64,000 bases of DNA from Bacteroidota bacterium (GCA_018266055.1 JAFDYT010000002.1:346322-410321), one strand, 5' to 3'. Numbered from the stretch's first letter, positions 15,005-24,718 are shown. The notes: generated from the sequence alone by a model not told the origin. Made by a program: numbers and translations.

Positions 15005-15089
15005 GGGCTATCCGCTTCAAGTCCGGCCACGCTCCCCGAAAGTTATCGGGGCCAACGCTCTTCGGGCTTTACGCTACTATCCCTGCCGC
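15005..15089. repeat. Interspersed intergenic repeat, copy 2
   Basis: Second copy of the element at 8553-8623. Shared blocks flank a centre that here contains a small palindrome, CCCCGA-AAGTTA-TCGGGG, absent from copy 1. It lies between the TPR-CHAT stop and the sigma-factor start, in the same orientation relative to transcription as copy 1. Confidence 0.8.
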
Positions 15090-15115
15090 AATGCTGCTTC
15101 GTTTTAAAAGTGCGT

Positions 15116-18100
15116 TTAATCCAACCCAATCATCATAAACGCTCCCCAGTAGATCGGCTCGGGATATTCAGTTCGCAGCTCTTTCTTGGCATCTACAAAA
15201 CTCTGACGAAGATTGCCTGTCGTAAGCCACTTTTTGTAGAAATTAAGAATCAGTTTTTGAGTAGCCTCATCGTCTACTTTAAACATACTCATGATCAGTG
15301 TCTTTGCGCCAGCCACCAAAAATGCACGCTGCAAACCATAAACACCCTCGCCATTCGAGACTTCTCCTAAGCCAGTTTCGCACGCACTGAGCACCACAAG
15401 ATCGGTCTTATCCAGGTTCAAACTCATCGCTTCATAGGCGGTAAGGATTCCACTTTCCAGGTTGTAGTTGTATCTAGTTTTGTCGAGCAGATCGCCGGCG
15501 CCTTTCAGCAACAGACCGGTTTTCATCAGCGGATTCTCAGTGAGCTGCGCTTCACTTTGCGTCATTTGTTTGGCGTCGTCTTCAGAAATGGCAGGCGTAT
15601 AAAATCCGTGAGTAGCAATGTGAAATATTTTAGGGCTTTCCAGTTCTTTCACTTGTTCTTCAGTGGCCTTTGTTTCAACGTACTCCGATGTCTTCCACCC
15701 TTTTTGTTTCAACAGTTCTTCCAGCTCATTCACTTCCTTTTCGGTACCTGGCAAATCAGCAATTTTATTGCTGGTCGATGCGGTGAGATAAAACTTAGGA
15801 TTCCCAAACATGGTCGCCGTATTCGATGCCTGCGCGCGAGACTTGATTTTTTTGAAATACAAATCTTTCGTGTTGCTTACAATCACAATGTTTGAGTTGT
15901 CGATCACGTATTTTCCATCAGGCGTAGGGATAGCCTCCAGGTTGATTTGATTGTACACGCCGTCCGGCGAAAGATAGATCGTAGCATACTGACCGATTTC
16001 TTTTTGAATAGGCTCCCAGAAAATTGAATACGAATACTGATCTGGCAGCTTGCTGATGATGCTATTGCGATAATACCGGAAGTATCGGGTTTCCATTTTC
16101 TTTCCGTCGGGAAGAGCAATTATCTTAGGCCTTGCATTGTCGTTCTTCACATACATGGCTACATAAACCACTGAGTCTGTAAAGTCGTGATTGAAATATC
16201 GGTACCGCACCATCTCCACAGCTACATCGTTTTTGCCGATCGATTTCTGCACATTCTCGTAAGTAATTTTTTTGTTTTCAAAACTCTGACCAAACAACTC
16301 CGACTTCTCACTTAGCTCCCGCTCTAACTTTTCTACTTCTGCTCCGAGCGCGGCCGGGTCAACTCCGTTTTCGATCAACTGCTCGCTACTCATCGAAAGC
16401 GCGTTGGTGAGAAACTCTTTCTTCTGCACCCACTCGTTGTAAGCAGCTTTTAGCTTTTCATCCGTGCTGTTTAGAATGCGCTCACGGATTTTGATCGACG
16501 AACTCAATAGTAAGGCTTTGGTCAGCAATTGGTAGTTGTACACCTTGCCGGCCAGGTCGCGAAAATCTTCAATCTGCCCAAAGGCTAGGGTGTTATAAAA
16601 TTCAAAATCGCCTTTCATGGTGTTCCAATACTTGGCTTTTTCACGTTCGCTCAACGCGGGGAAATATTGTTTGATGAACAAATCATAATCGTTGAGCGCC
16701 TCCTCAATGTTTCGCTTCGAACGCTTGAAGTCTTTTTCCATATAATAGACTTTGGCGAGCTTGGAGAGGATTTTTACATATTCCGGGTGAAGTCGGCTGA
16801 AATATTTTTCATAAATGCTTTTGGCGTTGTTATAAAACTCTTCCGCCTTCGGATAGATTTTCATTTGGTAGTACACATCGCCGGTAAGGGTGAAAATACT
16901 GGCGGCGTTGATGTTGTTTTTACTTCCGGTCTTTGCCCGCCAAATCGCTTCAGCTTGTGTGAGCGTGCTAAAGGCCGCCGCATAATCCTTTTGTGCAATC
17001 TTCAGAATGGCCACACTTTTTAACACCTCGGCATATTGTGGGTTGTCTTTACCGAGGCGGGTGCCCATAATGTTTTGTGCGTCGAGCAAGGTCTTCTCAA
17101 TCTCGTCCGGCTTATCGCCTTTGTAAAAACGGGTGAGCGCCAACCGCGAAAGTGACTTGGCTACTTCGATGTGGTTGTGACCAAATTGTCGCTCCTGACT
17201 TTCCAGCGCCTTCTTAAAATTATCTTCCGCGCCGTCATAGTCGCCGATGATGTTATCCAAGTCACCTTGCAGCAAAAGAACCACCGCGGTCTTGGTTGAT
17301 TTTTCACCATACACAGACAGCGCTATTTGTTTTGCCCTGGCGGCGATTTTATCAGTTTCGGTATAGTCGCCTTTTGCGAGCGAGAGCCGTCCCATATTCA
17401 CCAGCGGTTCGATCAACCGCGAGGTAGATTTACCAAACGTCTTTTCATAATCTGCAATGAGTTTTTCAAGCAACTCCTCGGTTTCAGCGTAATGCCCGAG
17501 TTGAATGTATAATCCTGAAAGTTCTCGGGCAGCGCTCGCCTCATCGATGCCGGTAATCCGGCTGGCGCGCGAAATAATTTTACCCGCTCGGTCAAGGTTG
17601 TCTTTCGCTTCATCAAACAATCCTTTTACACCAAAAAGTGTAGCTTGTGTGTTGATCGCATCTACCAGATACCCTTTCTTGTCTTCGTCTTTGCGCAAAG
17701 GTTCAAGAATTTTTAATGCGTTGTTAATACTCTCTTCGGCTTGCTCGTATTGCCCCAACTTGATTTGAAGTTTTGCATTGTTGGTTAGTTCGGCACCGTA
17801 TAGGTAGTCGTTGTAATCGTATTTCACACGGGCTGCATTTTTTGCTTTCGCTAATGTAGCAGCAGCTTTATCGTAGTGATCGGTAAACTCGTAGTAGCTG
17901 GCCATGTGATTGAGAATGTCCAACTGATCTTTGTGGCGAATGGCAATTTGCTTTTCTACGTTATTGGTAAAGCTCTCTTCATAAATCCCTCCGGCCTCGG
18001 CAATCTTGTTGGTGTATTCCAGATAGAAATTGGCGAGCTTAATTCTTGCCAGATGTGTTTCTGGTGCATTGGTGCCGTACAAATCAGTTTTGATGGCAAT

Positions 18101-19336
18101 GATCTCACTGTAGTATTTCTCGGCGCCGGCATAATCTTTTTTGTATCCCGCAAGGCCAAACAAAAATTCCAGCACGCGTGCGGTGACAATATTATTGTGA
18201 GGCAGTTCTGGCGTTTCGCTCAGCATCCGGTTGGCGTTGGCTTCCAAATTTTTCGTTTTGTCCTTGTCAAGCTTTGCATCAAACTCTATGGCCTTTAGCC
18301 GTGCCGAGTAAGAGCTTCCTTTGTAATTGGAGTTGATCATTTTTTCCAATTCAAGCTTGATGTTTTGATAACGGGCGGTGCTTCCCTGCGCCTGAAGGCG
18401 CTTGAGGTAATCTTCATAAATAGAGATGGCCAGGTAATGCGTGCCTTTATGGGTTGCTTTCAAATTATTAAGGGCGTCATCAAAGCCGGTTCCTCTGGGG
18501 AAATCGCGATCCAGTTCAAGTCCGTTTTCTACGATCAGTAAGGAATGGAGGTATTGGTTGTTTGCAAAAGCAAAATCGTACTTGCCCAGATTCTTGTCGA
18601 TCCAGCGTGCGGCAGAAGTAAAAGCAGAATCAGCACTATTGAAATTTCCCTGGTTGCGGAACGCATTGGCCACATCGGTAGCCCAGCGCGCATAATCCTG
18701 ATAGCGGGTTTTCAATACATCGTCGGGCACACGACGGCTCTTGAGATTGCCTTTGTCGTCCACATACGTTTCTTGCTTCACCGCTCTTCCGGCAAAATAT
18801 TTCTCCAGGTCGCGAAGGGCTGCCAATGCTTCATTGTAATACCCCTGGCCAGTAAGCGCTTCGGCCTCCAGAAGGCTCCACTGATTTTTCAAATCTTCGG
18901 TCATAAAGTGACCCGTCTCCAGAACAGTCTTTGACTTTTCAAGATATTCTCTGGCTACGCGATAAGACCCATTCATGATGTACAACCCGGCAATATCAGA
19001 AAGCAACTGGCCGTGCAGCGCGCTATTTTCTTTATTGATCAGCTTGCTCGCCGACAGCGCCGCATCGACATTCAATTCAAAGTCTTTGATTTTGCCGGAG
19101 GCCAGATTGTATTTGGCCATGAGGAAAGAGTACTTTACGGTATAAGCATTCTGTTCACCGAGTTTTTTGAAGGCTTTTTTCTTGAACTTCTCAAGGTTTG
19201 CAATGGCCTTATTGTAATCGCCGGCTTCATAGGCCACCTCCGAAGCCTTTACCATTTTGTCGTATTTCGCCTGGCCCAGCAAACTGGAAAAGGCTACCGT
19301 GAAACACAAAAGAAGTGCAAACTGAAAGGTTTTCAT
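15116..19336 (-). CDS. Giant exported TPR-CHAT protein
   Basis: A 1406-residue protein with a signal peptide (about 1-22, ending LLGQA), a long array of TPR-like helical repeats over roughly 30-900, and a C-terminal CHAT domain (about 1100-1406). CHAT is a caspase-like peptidase fold; its catalytic pair appears intact as His1243 in HIATHGF and Cys1319 in VVLSACETG. The repeats include ANFYLEYTNKIAEAGGIYEE- and AEEFYNNAKSIYEKYF-type units. The signal peptide points to a periplasmic or surface location, unlike cytoplasmic TPR-CHAT immune proteases. It follows recA after a terminator and stands alone. A proteolytic or scaffolding role in the envelope is an inference; no substrate is evident. Confidence 0.88.
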   Translation of the reverse strand: MKTFQFALLLCFTVAFSSLLGQAKYDKMVKASEVAYEAGDYNKAIANLEKFKKKAFKKLGEQNAYTVKYSFLMAKYNLASGKIKDFELNVDAALSASKLINKENSALHGQLLSDIAGLYIMNGSYRVAREYLEKSKTVLETGHFMTEDLKNQWSLLEAEALTGQGYYNEALAALRDLEKYFAGRAVKQETYVDDKGNLKSRRVPDDVLKTRYQDYARWATDVANAFRNQGNFNSADSAFTSAARWIDKNLGKYDFAFANNQYLHSLLIVENGLELDRDFPRGTGFDDALNNLKATHKGTHYLAISIYEDYLKRLQAQGSTARYQNIKLELEKMINSNYKGSSYSARLKAIEFDAKLDKDKTKNLEANANRMLSETPELPHNNIVTARVLEFLFGLAGYKKDYAGAEKYYSEIIAIKTDLYGTNAPETHLARIKLANFYLEYTNKIAEAGGIYEESFTNNVEKQIAIRHKDQLDILNHMASYYEFTDHYDKAAATLAKAKNAARVKYDYNDYLYGAELTNNAKLQIKLGQYEQAEESINNALKILEPLRKDEDKKGYLVDAINTQATLFGVKGLFDEAKDNLDRAGKIISRASRITGIDEASAARELSGLYIQLGHYAETEELLEKLIADYEKTFGKSTSRLIEPLVNMGRLSLAKGDYTETDKIAARAKQIALSVYGEKSTKTAVVLLLQGDLDNIIGDYDGAEDNFKKALESQERQFGHNHIEVAKSLSRLALTRFYKGDKPDEIEKTLLDAQNIMGTRLGKDNPQYAEVLKSVAILKIAQKDYAAAFSTLTQAEAIWRAKTGSKNNINAASIFTLTGDVYYQMKIYPKAEEFYNNAKSIYEKYFSRLHPEYVKILSKLAKVYYMEKDFKRSKRNIEEALNDYDLFIKQYFPALSEREKAKYWNTMKGDFEFYNTLAFGQIEDFRDLAGKVYNYQLLTKALLLSSSIKIRERILNSTDEKLKAAYNEWVQKKEFLTNALSMSSEQLIENGVDPAALGAEVEKLERELSEKSELFGQSFENKKITYENVQKSIGKNDVAVEMVRYRYFNHDFTDSVVYVAMYVKNDNARPKIIALPDGKKMETRYFRYYRNSIISKLPDQYSYSIFWEPIQKEIGQYATIYLSPDGVYNQINLEAIPTPDGKYVIDNSNIVIVSNTKDLYFKKIKSRAQASNTATMFGNPKFYLTASTSNKIADLPGTEKEVNELEELLKQKGWKTSEYVETKATEEQVKELESPKIFHIATHGFYTPAISEDDAKQMTQSEAQLTENPLMKTGLLLKGAGDLLDKTRYNYNLESGILTAYEAMSLNLDKTDLVVLSACETGLGEVSNGEGVYGLQRAFLVAGAKTLIMSMFKVDDEATQKLILNFYKKWLTTGNLRQSFVDAKKELRTEYPEPIYWGAFMMIGLD

Positions 19337-19503
19337 GCGATTAGTTTTTAGGACGTTTTAATAATTCACTGTCAACAGGCTGGCTTTAATCCCATTTTAA
19401 GTAAGCCACCATCTCAGTTAAGGTAAAATCGGCTAGGAAAATTAGTGATTTTTTTGGTAGTGGTTTTTCGGCGAAGGGCAACAGCATGTCCTAAAAACAA
19501 AAC

Positions 19504-19526
19504 GGCCCTGGTAAACTACCAAGGCC
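19504..19526 (-). terminator. Terminator of recA
   Basis: Stem GGCC-TGGTA / TACCA-GGCC (with one mismatch) at 19504-19526, flanked on the minus strand by GTTTTGTTTTT. It follows the recA stop by about 30 nt. T-rich sequence also lies on the plus side, so it could work in both directions. Confidence 0.8.
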
Positions 19527-19553
19527 TATTTTGTTTGGAATAGAAAGTCTTTA

Positions 19554-20579
19554 TTATTCTTCCTCTTTCTTTACCTCCACGCCGGTGGCCATTTTCTCTT
19601 TGATTTTCTTTTCCAGGTCTTCCATCAATTCCGGGTTGTCTTCGATGAGTTGCTTCACCGCGTCTCTACCCTGACCGAGTTTATTGCCATTGTAGGAGAA
19701 CCATGATCCGGATTTTTGAATGACGTTGAGCTCCACGCCGATATCGACAATCTCGCCTGACTTGGAGATTCCGCGGCCATACATAATATCAAATTCAATC
19801 ACTTTAAAAGGAGGCGCCATTTTGTTCTTCACCACTTTTACTTTTACGCGGTTTCCAGTAATGTCGTCCGAGCTTTCTTTAATCTGTCCGATGCGGCGAA
19901 TATCTAACCGTACGGATGCATAAAATTTAAGTGCGTTACCACCCGTAGTGGTTTCCGGGTTTCCAAACATCACTCCGATTTTCTCGCGAAGCTGATTGAT
20001 AAACACACACGCACAACCCGTCTTGCTGATGGTACCGGTTAGTTTGCGCAATGCCTGCGACATCAACCTGGCTTGCAAACCCATTTTGCTTTCGCCCATT
20101 TCACCTTCCAACTCGGCCTTAGGTACGAGCGCGGCAACCGAGTCAATCACAATGATGTCAATAGCGCCAGAGCGGATCAGGTGCTCTGCAATTTCAAGCG
20201 CCTGCTCACCGTTGTCAGGTTGGGAGATCAGGAGGTTTTCGGTGTCAATTCCCAATTTCTCGGCATAGGTTTTATCAAAAGCATGCTCGGCATCGATGAA
20301 AGCAGCAAGGCCACCTTTCTTCTGGGCTTCGGCGATCATGTGCATGGTCAGCGTGGTCTTACCCGAAGATTCAGGTCCATATATTTCAGTAACTCTTCCG
20401 CGGGGTATTCCGCCGATACCCAGTGCGATATCAAGCCCTAATGAACCGGTGGAAACGGCGGGCACATCTACAATTTTTTCGTCGCTCAATTTCATTACCG
20501 TGCCTTTGCCGTAGGTCTTTTCGAGCTTATCAATGGTGAGCTGAAGGGCTTTCAGTTTTTCTTTTGCATCTGGGTTCAT
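19554..20579 (-). CDS. recA: Recombinase A
   Basis: The 341-residue strand-exchange ATPase of homologous recombination and SOS signalling. The P-loop is GPESSGKTT at 68-76, with the second nucleotide motif [22 protein letters not shown]-binding loop L1 region [16 protein letters not shown], and L2 region [15 protein letters not shown]. The acidic tail ends KKEEE. Length is normal. Monocistronic: a terminator follows at 19504 and a promoter with an embedded palindrome precedes it. No truncation or intein. Confidence 0.98.
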   Translation of the reverse strand: MNPDAKEKLKALQLTIDKLEKTYGKGTVMKLSDEKIVDVPAVSTGSLGLDIALGIGGIPRGRVTEIYGPESSGKTTLTMHMIAEAQKKGGLAAFIDAEHAFDKTYAEKLGIDTENLLISQPDNGEQALEIAEHLIRSGAIDIIVIDSVAALVPKAELEGEMGESKMGLQARLMSQALRKLTGTISKTGCACVFINQLREKIGVMFGNPETTTGGNALKFYASVRLDIRRIGQIKESSDDITGNRVKVKVVKNKMAPPFKVIEFDIMYGRGISKSGEIVDIGVELNVIQKSGSWFSYNGNKLGQGRDAVKQLIEDNPELMEDLEKKIKEKMATGVEVKKEEE

Positions 20580-20604
20580 GGTGTGTTGTCTTTAAAATTC
20601 AATG

Positions 20605-20636
20605 CTAAAATATTTAGTATTTTGCTAAATACCAAA
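20605..20636 (-). promoter_or_regulatory. recA promoter with palindromic operator in the spacer
   Basis: On the minus strand TTTG (20636-20633) and TATTTTAG (20612-20605), close to TAnnTTTG, are 20 nt apart. The spacer is occupied by a perfect inverted repeat, TATTTAG-N7-CTAAATA at 20611-20631. This is the position expected for a repressor such as LexA; the identity of the binder is unknown. Confidence 0.65.
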
Positions 20637-20840
20637 TTTGAGGTGTGTTTTATTTTTTTTATGATGAAAGTCATCTGATAAGGCGATCACAAACTTTCTA
20701 ACACGGGCGATGATGAGTCGTTTAAAAAATTTTTTTGCAGGTAACTCCGTTGATGCCAATCTCTTTAATTAAATTTCAGTGGATTTTAAAATAATCCATC
20801 ATAACCGAGTAACTCCAAAAAAAATTAAACCCCTTGTACC

Positions 20841-21170
20841 ATGGCAAAGAAAGCAAAAAAAGCAGCCAAGAAAGGAAAAGCCAAAGCCAAAAAAACTGTG
20901 AAAAAAGCAGCCAAGAAAAAGGTTGTGAAGAAAGTTGCTAAAAAGGCTGTGAAGAAAGCTGCCAAGCCAGCAGCCAAAAAGAAAGCAGCTCCGAAAAAAC
21001 CGGCGGCAAAGAAGAAAGTAGTAGCAAAGAAACCCGCGCCGAAGTTAGCTGCCATCAAACCTGTAGCACAGACTACAGTAGTTGTTGCTCCTACGCCAGC
21101 ACCGGCTCCAGCGCCAGCACCTGCGCCTACACCTACTTCTACCGATGCCCCTAAAGAAAACAACGCTTAA
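20841..21170 (+). CDS. Lys/Ala/Pro-rich histone H1-like protein
   Basis: A 109-residue protein of very low complexity. Residues 1-75 are mostly Lys, Ala, Val and Pro in short iterations (AKKAxKK, AAKKK, KKPAA), as in the C-terminal tail of histone H1 and bacterial Hc1/AlgP-type proteins. Residues 80-100 are an Ala-Pro run (TPAPAPAPAPAPTPT) and the end is acidic (DAPKENNA). The basic part should bind DNA non-specifically in the nucleoid. Monocistronic, with about 260 nt of upstream intergenic sequence and a strong terminator right after the stop. Gene-specific repeats in the DNA make copy-number variation likely. A protein read from the opposite strand here is a low-complexity shadow. Confidence 0.85.
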   Translation: MAKKAKKAAKKGKAKAKKTVKKAAKKKVVKKVAKKAVKKAAKPAAKKKAAPKKPAAKKKVVAKKPAPKLAAIKPVAQTTVVVAPTPAPAPAPAPAPTPTSTDAPKENNA

Positions 21171-21194
21171 GCGCTGATCTCTTACTATCACAAA

Positions 21195-21220
21195 GCGAGC
21201 CAAACGGCTCGCTTTTTTTT
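21195..21220 (+). terminator. Intrinsic terminator of the histone-like gene
   Basis: GCGAGCC (21195-21201), loop AAAC, GGCTCGC (21206-21212) and eight T. The T-run overlaps the stop codon of the convergent histidine-kinase gene. Confidence 0.92.
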
Positions 21221-23819
21221 ATACCCTGCGGTTGGGCAGTTCTACCGTAAATTCTGAACCCATTGCGTGTGTACTTGTCACACGGATGTGGCCGTTTAGT
21301 TTTTCAACTGCTTTCTTGGCGATGTACAAACCTAGTCCATTGCCTTTCGAATTCTCGTTGGCCCTGAAATACATTTCAAAAATTCGCGGCTTGTATTCTT
21401 CCAAAATACCCTGACCGTTATCCTCCACCGAAAGTGTGGCCATATTCACATTGATTGATGCACGGATAGTTACCGTTGGATTTTCGTACGCGCTAAAATG
21501 AATGGCATTCTCAATCAGGTTTTCGACAATGATCTTCACCATCGCCGGATAGGAAACTAAAGGAGCCTCCTCATGGATTTCAGTGTGTACGGTAATTTTT
21601 TTCTGTTGAATCAACCGTGCAAATCCATCCAAAATCTCGTTCACCAGTTCGGTCAGGAAAACTTCTTTGAAAACCATTTGTTGCGAGCCCACGTCGCTGA
21701 TGGATTGAAGCTTGTACAACATCTTGTCAAGGCTTCCGGCAGTCTCACTTACTTTTTCAAACAACTCAAGCGACACCGGATCCTTGACAGTAATCCGCGC
21801 TACGCCGGCCAATCCCAAAAAGGTAGTAATTGGCCTTCTGAAATCGTGCGACGAACGATAAAAGAATGTGTCCAACTCTTTGTAGGCCTGTTTTAGTTCG
21901 GAGGTGCGCGACTCAATCTTCATCTCCAGTTCTTTGTTGATGTTGCTAATGGTTGCCGTAGCTTCCATCAACTCTTCTGACTGGGCTTGTATCTCTTCTT
22001 TTTGCTCGTGCAATTCACGGTTGGCCTTCGATTTTTCTTTGTAATACCTGTATCCTACAATCCCGGCCGCCAGCAAAATCAGGATTCCTACCGTTGACGA
22101 AGCCAGTATCCAGTTTTTGCGCGAGAGTTCGGCTTCCTGCAACTGAAGCTGGTTGAGTTGAGCTTCTTGTTTTTGCTTGAGCAACTCAATGTCTTTCTCC
22201 TTTTTCTCAACGTTGTAGATGGCTTCCACTTCAGCCAATTTCAACGCACTCACATCAGAGTAGATGCTATCGTTGAGCGATTGAAACAGTTTCTGGTATT
22301 CGAACGCTTTTTTATAGTTGCCTATCTTTTGGTAATACGTAGCGTATATGTCGGCATTGTTGCGCATGAGCATTAACGAACCTGTTTCTTTCGAAAATTC
22401 ATCGGCCTTGTTTACATACTGCAGCGCCTCATCAAAGCGGCCCATCTTTAGCAGCAACCTCGCCAAACTGTTGTAGGTAATACCAATGCTCTGTTTGTTA
22501 TCAATTTTTTCTTCAATCTGGCCGGAGCGTCGCTGGTATTCAAGGGCTTTTTGAAACTGGCCCTGCTCCTCATAAACCAATGACATATTAAATACGGAAG
22601 CCGCAATGCCCAGCGTGTAGCCTATTTCCTGGCGGATTTTCAACGCGATTTCATGTTCCTGCAATGAACGCGCATAATCTTTTTTCAACAGATACACCAG
22701 GCCAATTACGTTGTGGCAGTTGCCTATTCCTTTGACATCGCCTATTTTCTCGCGGATGGCCAGCGATTTATTGGCATACTGCAGGGATACCGCATAGTCG
22801 TGCTGATCTTTTTTAATCCAGGCAAGCTGGCTATAGATGGTTGCTGTTTCAAACCGCAAGCCAAGTTTTTCGGTAATCTTCAGGGCTTTGAAAAAATATT
22901 CAGCCGCCAAATCAAACTGCGAAAGTTCTTCATACACCTCACCGATCTGAATGAGTACTTTAACGTATTGGGGAGGAAACACATAGTGGCGGGCAATGTC
23001 AAGTGCTTCAAAATTGAAATTTAAAGAAGTGGTGAAATTGCCTTGCTGAAAGGCCAGCTCCGCCTGATTAAGTTTGCATGTAATCTGATGATAATAATCT
23101 TCGAGGAGATAAGCATCCCGACACATCTTTTCATAATATTTCGACGAAAGCGGGTAATTGGCCAGGTTTTTATACACCTGCCCGTAATAGCTCCAGATGT
23201 CCATCTGCAAGTATTTGGAATCAAGTCTATTGGGTGATAAATAGTGACTCGCCGTATCGAGCAAACCCAGTGCCTCATTGTTTTTCCACAGGATCAATTT
23301 CACCGAGGCCATATTCTTATAAATGCTGGCCAGGTCATGCCGCGAGTTTTTTACTACCCGCGCTGCCTTTCGGTAATAAAAAAGTGAGGAATCAAATTCA
23401 GCCGTTTCGCGATAGCAGTTGCCCAGAAGGGTAAGGTTGTAGGCTATGTCAGCCGCATCATTGTCTTTGTCTTCGGTTATGATGCGCTCAGATTGGCGGT
23501 AGTTTTCAATCGCCTTTCGGTATTCTGATTTACTGGAATAGCCAAGACCAATCATGGTGTAGGCATACTTCAGGCCTCGTTGATATTTAATTTTCTTTGC
23601 CAGAAGAAACGCCTTTTCCGCATATTCACTGGCCAGGCTATCATTGAAGTCGTAGTATTGGTAGGACAGCTGGTTCAATACATTGACGCGGTCCTTATCC
23701 GGAAGTTTGTTTTTGAGCAGGTTCGCGAGGCTATCTTTTACCGGGCGTTGCGCACCAGCTGACATGCCAAACAGCAAGCCGCAAACCAAAAAGAATATCG
23801 TTTTCGGAAAAAAGCGCAA
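21219..23819 (-). CDS. TPR-containing membrane sensor histidine kinase
   Basis: An 866-residue kinase. Order: signal peptide (1-24), exported TPR repeats to about residue 520 (for example AGNYKKAFEYQKL-like and YARSLQEHEIALKIRQEIG units), a transmembrane helix near 567-590, a coiled coil, then the kinase core. The phospho-acceptor region reads SSHDFRRPITTFLGLAG (His near 656), the N box VENLIENAIHFS, G1 VEDNGQGI and G2 GNGLGLYIAKKAVEKL. No response regulator is adjacent, so the partner is elsewhere. Start is a TTG at 23819, the only start codon between the upstream in-frame stop and the signal peptide. The input domain suggests sensing by protein contacts in the periplasm. Confidence 0.92.
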   Translation of the reverse strand: MRFFPKTIFFLVCGLLFGMSAGAQRPVKDSLANLLKNKLPDKDRVNVLNQLSYQYYDFNDSLASEYAEKAFLLAKKIKYQRGLKYAYTMIGLGYSSKSEYRKAIENYRQSERIITEDKDNDAADIAYNLTLLGNCYRETAEFDSSLFYYRKAARVVKNSRHDLASIYKNMASVKLILWKNNEALGLLDTASHYLSPNRLDSKYLQMDIWSYYGQVYKNLANYPLSSKYYEKMCRDAYLLEDYYHQITCKLNQAELAFQQGNFTTSLNFNFEALDIARHYVFPPQYVKVLIQIGEVYEELSQFDLAAEYFFKALKITEKLGLRFETATIYSQLAWIKKDQHDYAVSLQYANKSLAIREKIGDVKGIGNCHNVIGLVYLLKKDYARSLQEHEIALKIRQEIGYTLGIAASVFNMSLVYEEQGQFQKALEYQRRSGQIEEKIDNKQSIGITYNSLARLLLKMGRFDEALQYVNKADEFSKETGSLMLMRNNADIYATYYQKIGNYKKAFEYQKLFQSLNDSIYSDVSALKLAEVEAIYNVEKKEKDIELLKQKQEAQLNQLQLQEAELSRKNWILASSTVGILILLAAGIVGYRYYKEKSKANRELHEQKEEIQAQSEELMEATATISNINKELEMKIESRTSELKQAYKELDTFFYRSSHDFRRPITTFLGLAGVARITVKDPVSLELFEKVSETAGSLDKMLYKLQSISDVGSQQMVFKEVFLTELVNEILDGFARLIQQKKITVHTEIHEEAPLVSYPAMVKIIVENLIENAIHFSAYENPTVTIRASINVNMATLSVEDNGQGILEEYKPRIFEMYFRANENSKGNGLGLYIAKKAVEKLNGHIRVTSTHAMGSEFTVELPNRRV

Positions 23820-23948
23820 CGTAGAATTTTTTCAAGTTTACATAATAAAAGAATACATTTCCATGAGCAACCCCACCAGCAGGCTTTCCGATCTTTAAAC
23901 AATACGAGGCCATATTTGGTTAAATGACCTAATTTTGATTCCATAACC

Positions 23949-24695
23949 ATGAGAAGTTTCATCCTTAAAAGCCTGCTTTCTCGTGTAGAACTTCAACGCG
24001 AGAAACTGAAAGACTACCGCAACATCGTGATGGTGCAGATCATCATTGTGGTGTTTGGGCTCGTGCTTTCCGAGCCGTTGATTGAAGACTCTAAAAGCGA
24101 AGTTTCAAAATTTATTATCTCCATTTTTTCATTTTTCGGGGCGGCCTATGCCTTTATGCTTTGGGACTTGCTGCGAAATTTCACTAAAAGCCGGGTGCTG
24201 GTAATTATCTTTCTCGGAATTCTTTCAGGAATAGTAGTTACCGGCATACTCGTGGAGTTTCCTTACTACCAGCTCATTCACGTGACTAACCGGCAAGCCT
24301 ATCTACTCACCATTCACGGTTTACTTTTCCCGATCGAAATTACCGTCATCGGATTTTCGCTTCGCGACATTTTTGAAGGTGAGTTTATGACTTCGGATAA
24401 AATCTGGGGTGCCGCTTGTATTTTTATTATGATCGGGATTTCCTTTGGAAGCCTTTATGACCTGATTACCATTGCACGCCCCGGAAGCCTCGGCCAAAAT
24501 TTTGAACTGGGCCTGCCGAATTATTCCGAATGTGTTACCTACAGTTTCTCCATCCTTGGCGGTATCGATCCGGGGCTTACTCCTTCCCGGCTCATCCGGA
24601 ATATCAGCGTAATCGAAGCGGTATGGGGTGGCCTTTACGGAATGCTGATCATTGGAAAACTCCTTGGTCTGCCTCGCGCAGAAAATGAAAAATAA
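23949..24695 (+). CDS. Multi-pass membrane protein with ion-channel-like pore region
   Basis: A 248-residue integral membrane protein with about six hydrophobic segments (near 28-42, 52-72, 80-100, 115-135, 150-168, 222-240). The C-terminal part resembles the pore module of voltage-gated-type two-helix K+ channels: YSECVTYSFSILGGIDPG (near 192-209), then a helix ending GMLIIGKLLGLP. The canonical filter TVGYGD is not present; SILGGID occupies its place, so ion selectivity is doubtful. It lies 23 nt upstream of the prohibitin-like gene, suggesting cotranscription. Channel function is an inference. Confidence 0.65.
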   Translation: MRSFILKSLLSRVELQREKLKDYRNIVMVQIIIVVFGLVLSEPLIEDSKSEVSKFIISIFSFFGAAYAFMLWDLLRNFTKSRVLVIIFLGILSGIVVTGILVEFPYYQLIHVTNRQAYLLTIHGLLFPIEITVIGFSLRDIFEGEFMTSDKIWGAACIFIMIGISFGSLYDLITIARPGSLGQNFELGLPNYSECVTYSFSILGGIDPGLTPSRLIRNISVIEAVWGGLYGMLIIGKLLGLPRAENEK

Positions 24696-24718
24696 ATAAC
24701 CAATCAAATTAAACTGAT

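Noticed and set aside
14711-15370. Plus-strand ORF of 219 residues
   Set aside because: It crosses the sigma-factor gene, the repeat and the end of the TPR-CHAT gene on the opposite strand, and has no coherent protein features.
15116-19336. CRISPR-associated (Craspase) TPR-CHAT
   Set aside because: No CRISPR repeats or gRAMP/Cas7-11 gene occur in the window, and the protein has a signal peptide.
20825-21163. Minus-strand ORF rich in Ala, Phe and Gly opposite the histone-like gene
   Set aside because: It is the complement of AAA/GCC-type repeats; the plus frame has a better start, a terminator and a known protein type.
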